DNA of 61,017 bases from positions 1 through 61,017 of the forward strand of contig SVFH01000018.1 of NCBI GenBank assembly GCA_015056945.1. The letters are read 5' to 3'. The DNA comes from Lachnospiraceae bacterium (lineage in GTDB: Bacteria; Bacillota; Clostridia; Lachnospirales; Lachnospiraceae). The position numbers were made by a program, and so were the translations under genes. Shown here piece by piece: positions 1 to 8,902 of the stretch. How positions within the stretch are numbered: position 1 is the stretch's first letter; each line of letters opens with the position of its first letter. The notes below the pieces were generated by a model that saw only the letters and a program-made list of their open reading frames with translations, was not told where the DNA came from and ran no database searches.

Positions 1-3000
1 CAAGATATGTCATGGAAGAATACAGCTTTTTACTTCCCGAAACACCGCTCTTTGGTGTAAATATATACTTTGCCGGTCTTCTTAAGGAATCATAGCTGAT
101 TTCCTTATACGATTTATCCGGTGCCACTGACTTTGTTAAGAGGCCGTCCTTGGCATAGGTAAACTCATAGGTTTCGATATCTTTCCCCGGTTCCTGATAA
201 GAAATGACGGTCGGCGCTCCCGCAACATTATACGTAAACTGCATCCTGCTTTGAAGGTCATCCGATGCAGTACTGTCTCCTTCGTATACTTCGCTTCGTA
301 CCACCTGACCGGAGTCGTTATAATCAATTGTAGTGGTTTCATTTCCAAGAACGTCTGTCTGCCTTGCAACATATCCATCATTATTGTATACATATTTATT
401 TACGATAACATCATTTAATCCGCTCTCCGTTACTCTTCCGTATTCGTCATACACGGTTGTTGTATAGGCACCGTCTGCGTAGGTGCGCTTTACAAGGCTT
501 CCGTTATTCGGAGCATACTCATTGGTATAAAGCACTTTTCCCGCAATCGATACAGAAAGCAGATTACCAAACTTATCATATGTATACTCATAGGCAAAAC
601 CGTTATGCAGAATGGCAGTCAGGTCATCAAACTCACCATACTCAAAGCCTACCGTTCTTTCGTTCTTTTTAACAAGTGTAAGCCTGTCTTCTTCGTCATA
701 TGTATAAACAACTTCAAAGTCTTCCTTACCGGTTCGTTCCGGATAAATTGTTTTCAACAAAAGACCTGTGTATGTATCATACTCATATGTTGTTACATTC
801 CCAAGACCATCCGTTTCACTCTTTACAAAGTTTCCGTCTGATGTATATGCGGTCTCTGAGTACATCGTGGGCTTCGTTGTCGCATCCGGGTCATAGATTT
901 CCGTGGACAGTAAATTACCGTACTTATCATACTTCATGTATTGGTCGGGACCTAAGTTGGAAGTAACCTTGGTTACCTCGTTTGACTTGGAATACGTATA
1001 GGTATTAACAAGTCCCGTGGGAGATGTCTGCTTCTTGGTTCTGCCGTATCCGTCGTATTCATATGCAGTTGATTTCTGTGTCGTATAACTGGATACTACT
1101 TTACCTTCCGAATTATATTTCTTGGTCTGTACGTCGTTTCTTGTTAAGGAAAGTCCGTCAATGTATAAGTCCCCTATGTTATCAAAGAATCGGATGGTGA
1201 ACGTGGTATCACTCCATGTATCCGCAGGAACAATCATGCAGAAATAGCGCCATCCTTCCGAATATGCGTTAATGTTATGGGAAAGCTTTAATTCCTTTGT
1301 TACAACACCGTCTGTTTCTTCCTTATGGTAGGCATATACCTTGAAATCCCTTCCGCTTCTTACAGGCGTGGTATCGGTTTTTACCCAGCCGCTTAATACA
1401 TAGCTTCCTTTTCCGGTTCCAAGCTTTGTCTTTAACTTAAGGAATTTATCCTTTCCTGGTTCTCCGGTGATATGATAACACTTACCGCCGTCAATGCCGC
1501 CGCTTACAAGTTCATCCGCTACCGCTACGGACGATGCCGTGTAATTCGTTGCCTGATAGGGAAGTACGCTTTCCGTTAATTCAAAGCTTCCATCCTCTAA
1601 GATGTTATAGTCATTTGCAACCGCTCCTTCTTCCAGCTGTACACAGTCAAATGCCGCATTTCCCGATCCGGCTCCTTCCTTACACTCTGCTTCCAGATAA
1701 ACAGTTACCTTACCTGCCGTCTTCACGTCAAATGTTACTTCCAGACGCTGCCAGCCGTTATCAAATGCCGCATCGGTCTCTTTACTGATTCTGTTACTGG
1801 TATAAATATTACCTGATGCATCCTTTACTTTCAGATAAACCTCTGCATTGGCAATTCCTACCGTTCTTACATATCCGGAGAATGTATAGGTTCCCGCACT
1901 TACCTTTGCCGTCTGCTTAAAGCCGGAGGATGCATTCTTAACCTTCGTTAAATTCACATACGCGCTGTATCCGCCGATGTAATGTCTTGTCGTGCTTCTT
2001 GAAGAAAGCGCACCGCTTGCGGGTGTTTCGGATTCATTCTTGTACATTGTCCAGTTTGAATCACTGTATTCAAAGCTGTGGTTTACAAGAAGGTTGTTGG
2101 TATGCATTCCCACAACCGCCGTATCCTTGATTTTATTTCTTTTTGCCGTATCTTCCGTGCCGTCACTTGTCACCGCATTTTCATAGGTACATGCGGTGGC
2201 TCCGATTACCTTGTCCTCTCCAACCTTCTTCGAATAGATGCAGATGGCACGCCCCTGTTCGTCAAACACATGGATGTTTTCAATATCATCCGCGTTTCCG
2301 TATGCATCATCAACGCCGCTGAAGCGGAAGGTGGTTGTGTTATCCGTATTATAGGTGATGCCGAAGGTCTGGCCCGGTGTGCCGCTGTGGGACTCCTCCA
2401 CTTTCACAATGCGGTTATCCGCCGTACGGTATGTATACATCACCTGATAGCCGTCATGGTCTCTCTGGGATGTCATCAGGTGGTCTTTGCCATAGGTATA
2501 GAAAGCTTTTTTCTCGTTGGCAAAAAGGATTTGTGTAAGGTTTCCCTCTGCATCATAGGTATAGGTATTTCTCTTATCGTCAGCATAGGTGGGGTCGGAA
2601 ATACTGCTTATCAGACCGTTTCCGTCATAAGTAATTTCTGCCTTATTACCGACTGCATCCGTTACGGAAGCGATACGCATACAGGAAGCGTCCTTTAACG
2701 TAAGCGCTCTTGTTTTTGCATCGGAAAGTGCTGTCTTTATTTCTCCCGACTTCGTTTTGGACGTATCCATGGATGCTGTTCCCGTTAAATCCGCAAGGGA
2801 TGAAATCGCTTTCAGTGCACTGTTTATTTCTTTTCCTGTTTTATAATCCGAGGTTACGTATACGTCATGCTTTAACACTTCCATGCAGTTTTCAAGCTCT
2901 GTAAGTGCCTGCACATACTCTGCCTTTGTCGCATTCATTCCTGAAACACGGCATACGTCATAGAATTTTTTTGCTGCATCGGATGCATTGTCAAAGTGTT

Positions 3001-5578
3001 CATAGGATGCCGGCTCACCATATGATTCATAGGCAATGGTTATTGCATTCTTTTCCTTTGTTCCGCTGTTGGATGCATTCTCATACTGATTGGAATCGGT
3101 AATCATGGCAAGACGACCCATGGTATCGAAGTATTTTACCACGCTCGCACTCTTGTCAATCAGTTTAAGCGGATATTTATCCCTTAATTTTGCATCCGTT
3201 ACGGGTACGATATAGAGCTTTAATCCGTCCTCATCCCTTGCCGCAGGAACGTCATAGTATCCGCTTCTGGTCTTACTCTCCCCGTTTTCCTGAAAAGTCA
3301 CTTCACTTTTCTTAAAATAATGCTCCGTTCCGTCCGCATCCGTATACACATAGGGATAAACGGATGTGTCGGCGGTATCCACGGGCACCTTAATGGTCTG
3401 TTCGTAGTTTAAATGCCATCCGTTTCCATCCTGTGCATTATTCGAATTATAATAATGACTGATTCCAAGGGGCATACGTCCGCCGGCACTTACAACGCCT
3501 GCGTTTTGCACCGTAAGGGCTCCCGTATAGTCATTAATATATCCTGCACCTGCCGTTCCGGCTCCCGTGGAATGGGTTCCCCAGTAGCCTTCCAGTCCCA
3601 CGGCACTTCTGTATGTGATTTTTAAGTACGGCGAGCTTCCGCTGTCTTTTAACTTAATGGTTTCCCTTTTGTTTGTGTTTTCGTTATACGCCGAAAACAC
3701 GATACCGTCATTTGACGCTTCGCCGCTTAACCACTGACGTACCGCCTTGGTAATATTGAAATATCCTGCGTAAACCGTATAATCAAGAAGGTCACCTCTT
3801 GTAGGCTGTGTATTCCAGGAAAGAAAGGCTCCCGTCTTATCCTCCGCCTTATGATACCACTCTCCCTCTGCCATATGTGCCTGGATATAGTGTTTATTGG
3901 AAGAATCATAGGTGCCTCCAAGATATAATAATGCTTCCGACACAATGCTCTGGGGTTCCATCCCCGGCAGATCAAATTTCACAAAACTTCTGTATGTGTT
4001 TCCGCTGTTTTTACCGACATACAGGGTTTCATAAAGTGTATTGTTACTTGCCACACTTCCGTAATCAAGCAGGTTTTTGGCGCGGTACTGTTTTAATACA
4101 GGGTCTACAATGACAGGGTATGCAGCATCCGCAAGCCATTCTTCATCAAGGACAATCTTAATATAAATGGCATCTGCCTCTTCGGTTACAATAACATCTT
4201 CCGTAATTATTTCTCCGGAAATTTCTTCTGACTCTTCTTCTGTTGATTCTTCGGAAGGCTCTTCACTTATCTCTTCAGATTCCTCTTCGCTCGCCTCTTC
4301 CTCTGATTCCTCCGTAGGTTCTTCACTTTCCCCGCCTGAATTCTCTTCGGAAGCTTCTTCCGTCACTTCCTCTGAATTCTCTTCGGAAGGCCCCTCTGTA
4401 GGTTCTTCACTTACTTCCTCTGATGATTCTTCGGACACATCCTCGCTTATATCCTCACCTGCTTCTGCGGGAAGTTCTTCCGGTGTTTCTGTATCCTTAC
4501 TCTGCACTTTGTTGCCGGAAACAGCTTCTTCTGCAGGTTCCTCGCCTGACTCGCCCGGTGTTTCTTCCGTTGCATCCTCATTTACTATATCTTCTTCACT
4601 TTCACAAGCTATAATCTCATAACGGGCATCATAAGAAACCTCACCCTCATTATCTATCATGAAAGGTGCGGGAAAATAATATTTTACCTCATCCGTTTTT
4701 TCATCATAAAATTCAATTTCGTTATAATCGTTAAGCCTTGCCTTAAGTCCGGCAAGCTTTAACTCGAAAACATACTCGTTTCCGCTTTCTTTCCCTGAAA
4801 GAATAATGTTTTCCTTGATTCCGTCTCCCGCAGGCTGATATTCCACGCTGACATCGTTTTTATAGCCGTCAAATACAACCTTTGACTGCTCCGGCACATG
4901 GATTCCTTCCTCTTTAACGGGCATCTGCGCTTCAACATCCTCAACCTTACCGGAAAGCTTTGGTTTATGTACTTTTTTCTTACCCTTATTCTTTTTATCA
5001 GCCTTATCCTTTAAATGTTTCTTCTCCGGCTTATCTTTTTCTTTTCCGTGAATTACAGTTTCCGGCGCACTGATATTTTCCTGTGTTTCGGAATTTTCTG
5101 CATCACTTAATTCTATCATCTGCCATGCAATTTCATAATCATCTTCTCGATAGATTACTTTACCCTGGCCTTCGTCATTATCGGTTATCAGCACGTCATA
5201 GCTGTTGTTTCCGTTCTCGTATCCGTCCTGCGTACGGGTTAAGGAATTGTCGATTTCTAAGAGAATACCGTTCTCATCCTCATAATGCACCTTATCCGGA
5301 TACACGATAACACTGCGGCTGTTATCACTTAAGAGATACTCCTTGGAGTACTCTCCCCTGTTCTTTTCCACCTCATGAAGAATCACGCGTTCGGGTTCTT
5401 CTTCCGCCTGCAGTTCTTCCTCCGGGATTTCTTCTGTTCCCTCTTCTGTCGCTTCCTCCTGTCTGCCCTTATCTTCCGGTTTGGCATAGATTACCGGTGT
5501 AACGCTTTGCGTAAGCATTACCAGAACAAGTGCAAAACATAGCAGTATTTTACTTAGTTTCTTTGTCTTTTGGTGCAT
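1..5578 (-). CDS. Secreted DNRLRE / RHS (YD)-repeat wall-associated protein, N-terminal part (3' end outside window)
   Basis: The reading frame stays open from ATG 5578 to the window edge, about 1859 residues, so the C-terminus is missing. A signal peptide (residues ~1-31, hydrophobic KILLCFALVLVML, cleavage near VIYA-KP) is followed by an acidic linker, a Lys-rich stretch, and a Glu/Ser low-complexity linker at ~323-470. A DNRLRE-type domain (~476-650, with WLADAAYPVIVDPVL) comes next, then an RHS-type core. Two jelly-roll carbohydrate-binding-like inserts (around 1160-1300 and 1310-1480) precede further YD repeats (YDKFGNLLS, YDEYGRVTE). An AAGGAG site sits about 10 nt upstream of the start. 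Family members are large surface or wall-associated proteins, some with a C-terminal toxin; whether this one carries a toxin tip cannot be seen. The family call is by motif and domain order only. Confidence 0.85.
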   Translation of the reverse strand, partial: MHQKTKKLSKILLCFALVLVMLTQSVTPVIYAKPEDKGRQEEATEEGTEEIPEEELQAEEEPERVILHEVEKNRGEYSKEYLLSDNSRSVIVYPDKVHYEDENGILLEIDNSLTRTQDGYENGNNSYDVLITDNDEGQGKVIYREDDYEIAWQMIELSDAENSETQENISAPETVIHGKEKDKPEKKHLKDKADKKNKGKKKVHKPKLSGKVEDVEAQMPVKEEGIHVPEQSKVVFDGYKNDVSVEYQPAGDGIKENIILSGKESGNEYVFELKLAGLKARLNDYNEIEFYDEKTDEVKYYFPAPFMIDNEGEVSYDARYEIIACESEEDIVNEDATEETPGESGEEPAEEAVSGNKVQSKDTETPEELPAEAGEDISEDVSEESSEEVSEEPTEGPSEENSEEVTEEASEENSGGESEEPTEESEEEASEEESEEISEEPSEESTEEESEEISGEIITEDVIVTEEADAIYIKIVLDEEWLADAAYPVIVDPVLKQYRAKNLLDYGSVASNNTLYETLYVGKNSGNTYRSFVKFDLPGMEPQSIVSEALLYLGGTYDSSNKHYIQAHMAEGEWYHKAEDKTGAFLSWNTQPTRGDLLDYTVYAGYFNITKAVRQWLSGEASNDGIVFSAYNENTNKRETIKLKDSGSSPYLKITYRSAVGLEGYWGTHSTGAGTAGAGYINDYTGALTVQNAGVVSAGGRMPLGISHYYNSNNAQDGNGWHLNYEQTIKVPVDTADTSVYPYVYTDADGTEHYFKKSEVTFQENGESKTRSGYYDVPAARDEDGLKLYIVPVTDAKLRDKYPLKLIDKSASVVKYFDTMGRLAMITDSNQYENASNSGTKEKNAITIAYESYGEPASYEHFDNASDAAKKFYDVCRVSGMNATKAEYVQALTELENCMEVLKHDVYVTSDYKTGKEINSALKAISSLADLTGTASMDTSKTKSGEIKTALSDAKTRALTLKDASCMRIASVTDAVGNKAEITYDGNGLISSISDPTYADDKRNTYTYDAEGNLTQILFANEKKAFYTYGKDHLMTSQRDHDGYQVMYTYRTADNRIVKVEESHSGTPGQTFGITYNTDNTTTFRFSGVDDAYGNADDIENIHVFDEQGRAICIYSKKVGEDKVIGATACTYENAVTSDGTEDTAKRNKIKDTAVVGMHTNNLLVNHSFEYSDSNWTMYKNESETPASGALSSRSTTRHYIGGYSAYVNLTKVKNASSGFKQTAKVSAGTYTFSGYVRTVGIANAEVYLKVKDASGNIYTSNRISKETDAAFDNGWQRLEVTFDVKTAGKVTVYLEAECKEGAGSGNAAFDCVQLEEGAVANDYNILEDGSFELTESVLPYQATNYTASSVAVADELVSGGIDGGKCYHITGEPGKDKFLKLKTKLGTGKGSYVLSGWVKTDTTPVRSGRDFKVYAYHKEETDGVVTKELKLSHNINAYSEGWRYFCMIVPADTWSDTTFTIRFFDNIGDLYIDGLSLTRNDVQTKKYNSEGKVVSSYTTQKSTAYEYDGYGRTKKQTSPTGLVNTYTYSKSNEVTKVTSNLGPDQYMKYDKYGNLLSTEIYDPDATTKPTMYSETAYTSDGNFVKSETDGLGNVTTYEYDTYTGLLLKTIYPERTGKEDFEVVYTYDEEDRLTLVKKNERTVGFEYGEFDDLTAILHNGFAYEYTYDKFGNLLSVSIAGKVLYTNEYAPNNGSLVKRTYADGAYTTTVYDEYGRVTESGLNDVIVNKYVYNNDGYVARQTDVLGNETTTIDYNDSGQVVRSEVYEGDSTASDDLQSRMQFTYNVAGAPTVISYQEPGKDIETYEFTYAKDGLLTKSVAPDKSYKEISYDSLRRPAKYIFTPKSGVSGSKKLYSSMTYL

Positions 5579-5596
5579 TCTTCTAATTCTCCTTTT

Positions 5597-5642
5597 GATA
5601 AAATAATGGAGGTTGTTTGAAAACAACCTCCATTATTTTATC
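5597..5642. repeat. Perfect 22-bp inverted repeat in the leader of the RHS gene
   Basis: Bases 5597-5618 are the exact reverse complement of 5621-5642, separated by only two bases (GA). The element lies between the stop of the AEC gene and the ribosome site of the RHS-repeat gene, on the 5' side of that gene's AAGGAG. There is no T-run after the stem in the minus direction, so it is a poor textbook terminator. It could be a leader hairpin, a cruciform, or a protein-binding palindrome. Confidence 0.75.
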
Positions 5643-5739
5643 AAAGAAATATAAACAAAAGTTAAACTTTTTGGTGTTTTTTTTAATTTTATTAAAAATT
5701 TTTTATTTATCTCCAATCAATTATATAGAACAGCTTCCC

Positions 5740-6678
5740 CTACACCCCCAACATCGAATAAATCAACATCAAAAGCGGTATCGTTACAATACTGAGCAAC
5801 GTCCCAAGCAGCACCAGATTCGCGGCCTCCTTCTGCCCTTTCCCAAGCATCTCGGGGAAATTCAGTACGATGCTGGCAACCGGCGTTGCATAAAGAATAA
5901 AAAGTGTCGTCTGAAAGTCTTTGCCAAGCGGTAAAGGTAACAGAATCAAAAGGCCGACTAAGGGCACAATCACCTGCTTCACCAGAACCGTAGCGTACAC
6001 ATCTTTGTCCGTGAAGAGTTTCTTAAGCTCAACAGTCGCCAAACGCATCCCCATCACGAGCATACACATTGGCGTACTCATGCGGCCGACAAGTGTTATC
6101 ATACCGTCAACCTGTTCCGGCAAATCAATACCGAAAACAAAAATCGGTACCGCCACAAGAAGCGTAATGGATACCGGATTAATCAGGGCTTTACGGAAAC
6201 TCACGTATTTGCGGTCCTTCATGATGATGGCGCTCGCAAGTGTCCAGCCAAGCAGATTCATGCCGATTGAAAAGATGCTCGACATCATAATTGCCTGCGG
6301 ATAGTGAGGCATGACAGCCTCCAGAAGCGGCACGCCCATGAAAGCACAATTTCCAAGCGCCGTCGCAATGACGCAGACGCGGATTTTCACATCTTCGAAT
6401 TTTTTACGAAACAGGAATGCGAACAGAAGCATAATCGCTGCCTGAAAAAGAATGGATATCACGAACAAAACCGCAATGTCTTTTACCAGCGTGACAGAAT
6501 ATGCAACATTTTGAAAAGAATAAACGGTTAGACACGGAGAGCAGACATACATCAGCACATTCGCAAATGATTTGATGGCATCCTGTTTTACCTTGCCTGT
6601 TTTTACCAGGATAAATCCCGGCACCGCATAGACAAGCATCACGGCCACACAAGATAATGTAACAAGAAATGCATTCAT
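5740..6678 (-). CDS. AEC (auxin efflux carrier) family transporter
   Basis: This 312-residue, strongly hydrophobic protein has about ten predicted membrane segments in two five-helix halves, the usual size for bacterial AEC permeases. Recognisable pieces include the N-terminal pair of helices, the central ALGNCAFMGVPLLEA motif typical of the family (GN..F.G.P), and TPVASIVLNF near the C-terminus. AEC proteins export or import small carboxylates such as malate or malonate in some bacteria; the substrate here is unknown. It starts at ATG 6678 and follows the DUF4261 gene by 27 nt, so the two may be co-transcribed. Confidence 0.85.
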   Translation of the reverse strand: MNAFLVTLSCVAVMLVYAVPGFILVKTGKVKQDAIKSFANVLMYVCSPCLTVYSFQNVAYSVTLVKDIAVLFVISILFQAAIMLLFAFLFRKKFEDVKIRVCVIATALGNCAFMGVPLLEAVMPHYPQAIMMSSIFSIGMNLLGWTLASAIIMKDRKYVSFRKALINPVSITLLVAVPIFVFGIDLPEQVDGMITLVGRMSTPMCMLVMGMRLATVELKKLFTDKDVYATVLVKQVIVPLVGLLILLPLPLGKDFQTTLFILYATPVASIVLNFPEMLGKGQKEAANLVLLGTLLSIVTIPLLMLIYSMLGV

Positions 6679-6705
6679 ACTACGCTCTCCTTTCTGTCCG
6701 ACTCT

Positions 6706-7797
6706 TTAATACGTAATCTTCAGGCTCTCACCATCCACTGCAATACCTTTGCTTCTGCGGATGGGCAGTTTTTGATCCTCCGTAAACCCAATGGTTTCAC
6801 CATCCTTTAAGATAACATTCTCTGTTACAACATAGGTGCAAATATTCAACAATAAATCCACCACTTCTCCCATGGATGCTTTCGAATCCAGAATCTCGAT
6901 TTCATCATATCCTAAGCTTTCCATACCGCAAGTATAAGCGCTGACTCCGCCGTTTTTCCCACCATACAGGGAGAACCATACCAGATTCATCAATGGGAAT
7001 AATTGATCCTTCATCATTGCGGCGCAGGCTTCATAAAATTCCGGCTGATAAACAGTCTCATTTGCATAAATTCCCAATACACCCTGCTGCTTACAACAGG
7101 TAGCCACCATCTTTACCAACAACTCGGACGCATTTTTTGCTCCCACAGCCTGCCCTAAAACAGAAACCATTAACTGGGCTGTATGTTTTTTGGTGGTTTC
7201 TACCGCATCTTTCCAACGATAATTATTCTGTGCATAATACTCAGCTTCTCCATTGGGAACCGGCGTCGGCATCAAAGAAATCGCCGCCATCGCTCCTTGA
7301 TAATTAAAAATATAAGTATCCGGCCCTTCCTCCGCGCTTTCTTCCTCAGGGTTCTCGCTTACAATCCCCCAGTCTTCCTGCAAAAGCTTGATGAACTCAG
7401 CCTTATCCCATTTTGCCTCCTTTAATAGCACAAAATTCACAAAGGTTCCCGGACTCTTTTTTCTCTCTTCAGACTTCTTTGCCTGCTCCATAATAAAAGC
7501 TCGTACATATTCCACCAGTTGTATAGCATCTTTCTCTGCACTCGCCTCTTTGTACTCCTTCATTTCGCTGAAAGTATGTCCGCAGTTATCCAACTCTTCT
7601 CCTTCATAACCACCGGCCACACCCAACAACCACTTACCCAGCAAACCCTTTTTATACTTAAAAATATAATAATGCATATCATAAAGATCGAACTCACCGG
7701 CACACTCAATCTTAGATGGTGCCTTTCCCAATTCCGCCGGATGTGATAACCATCCTATCATTTCGCTTTTTGCAGCATTCATTTGCTTTTGATTCAT
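6706..7797 (-). CDS. DUF4261 domain-containing protein
   Basis: A soluble 363-residue protein without signal peptide or membrane segment. The C-terminal ~240 residues (from FVNFVLLKEAKWD to the end, with DGETIGFTEDQKLPIRRSKG) resemble DUF4261; the first ~110 residues are a separate small domain. Function is unknown. ATG 7797 is preferred over a TTG at 7815 or ATG at 7812 because a good GGAGGG ribosome site lies 7-8 nt upstream of 7797 and overlaps the more upstream candidates. A repeat array occupies the region upstream, so its promoter probably lies in 7800-7930 or inside the array. Confidence 0.7.
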   Translation of the reverse strand: MNQKQMNAAKSEMIGWLSHPAELGKAPSKIECAGEFDLYDMHYYIFKYKKGLLGKWLLGVAGGYEGEELDNCGHTFSEMKEYKEASAEKDAIQLVEYVRAFIMEQAKKSEERKKSPGTFVNFVLLKEAKWDKAEFIKLLQEDWGIVSENPEEESAEEGPDTYIFNYQGAMAAISLMPTPVPNGEAEYYAQNNYRWKDAVETTKKHTAQLMVSVLGQAVGAKNASELLVKMVATCCKQQGVLGIYANETVYQPEFYEACAAMMKDQLFPLMNLVWFSLYGGKNGGVSAYTCGMESLGYDEIEILDSKASMGEVVDLLLNICTYVVTENVILKDGETIGFTEDQKLPIRRSKGIAVDGESLKITY

Positions 7798-7927
7798 CTT
7801 TTGACCCTCCATCAAACTGAAACAATTTTACCATATCTAAATTTATTATTCCATAGAAACAATATCGCTGCCTGACAAAAGCATGAAAGATATCTGCAGA
7901 AATATAACTAATATCTGCTAAAACGGA

Positions 7928-8755
7928 AAAAAGTATCTATGTAAAATATATTCTCACCTGGGAACTATTTTCCGCAAATATTCGTAAATGGAAATTGGGA
8001 AAAGTATCTATACGAGATAAATTCTTGCCTGGGTACTTTTTCCTCATATATTTGCAAACGGAAATTGGGAAAAGTATCTATACAGAATAAGTTCTTGCTC
8101 AGATACTTTTTTCCGCAGTTATTTTGAAACGGATATTTGAAAAAAGTATCTATACAAAATAAGTTCTTGCTCAGATACTTTTTTCCGCAGTTATTTTGAA
8201 ACGGATATTTGAAAAAGTACCTATACAGAATAAATTCTTGCTCAGATACTTTTTTCCGCAGTTATTTTGAAACGGATATTTGAAAAAGTACCTATACAGA
8301 ATAAGTTCTTGCTCAGATACTTTTTTCCGCAGTTATTTTGAAACGGATATTTGAAAAAGTACCTATACAGAATAAGTTCTTGCTCAGATACTTTTTTCCG
8401 CAGTTATTTTGAAACGGATATTTGAAAAAGTACCTATACAGAATAAGTTCTTGCTCAGATACTTTTTTCCGCTGTTATTTTGAAACGGAAATTTGAAAAA
8501 GTACCTATACAGAATAAGTTCTTGCTCAGATACTTTTTTCCGCAGTTATTTTCAAACGGATATTTGAAAAAGTACCTATACAGAATAAGTTCTTGCTCAG
8601 ATACTTTTTTCCGCAGTTATTTTCAAACGGATATTTGAAAAAGTACCTATACAGAATAAATTCTTGCTCAGGTCCACTTTTTTACAGAAAATCATACAAA
8701 TAAACTAAAAAAAGTATCTATAAAGAAAAATCTCTGGCTCAGGTACTTTTTGACC
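7928..8755. repeat. Twelve-unit tandem repeat, period 71 bp, each unit hairpin-forming
   Basis: The GT of AAAAAGTA(T/C)CT recurs at 7933, 8004, 8074, 8146, 8217, 8288, 8359, 8430, 8501, 8572, 8643 and 8714, i.e. steps of 71 with single 70 and 72 steps. The central units (8211-8640) are nearly identical; the outer ones diverge. Each unit begins AAAAAGTATCT or AAAAAGTACCT and about 20 nt later carries AGATACTTTTTT, the reverse complement, so every unit can fold into an A-tract/stem/T-tract hairpin. A second small CCG...CGG pairing sits in the rest of the unit. An extra right-arm copy is at 8791-8802. There is no credible coding capacity. Confidence 0.95.
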
Positions 8756-8825
8756 AAAATTTATGGAACCAAAAGCCAAATTATTTTCTATAGATACTTT
8801 TTGTTATTGTACTACAAATGTATTA

Positions 8826-8881
8826 GCCAACAAGCCAACAAGCCAACAAGCCAACAAGCCAACAAGCCAACAAGCCAACAA
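8826..8881. repeat. 8-bp microsatellite, seven copies of GCCAACAA
   Basis: Seven exact head-to-tail copies of GCCAACAA lie directly past the stop codon (8903-8905) of the minus-strand ABC transporter gene, followed by a degenerate tail. They are downstream of the stop, so copy-number change would not shift that reading frame. Confidence 0.97.
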
Positions 8882-8902
8882 ACCAGCAAATCAACAACAC
8901 GA

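Noticed and set aside
4167..4622. Plus-strand Ser-rich frame of 151 residues
   Set aside because: It is the antisense of the Glu/Ser linker of the RHS protein; Ser codons on one strand arise from Glu/Ser codons on the other.
7928..8755. CRISPR array interpretation of the 71-bp repeats
   Set aside because: There are no unique spacers: the whole 71-bp unit repeats, and no cas genes are present.
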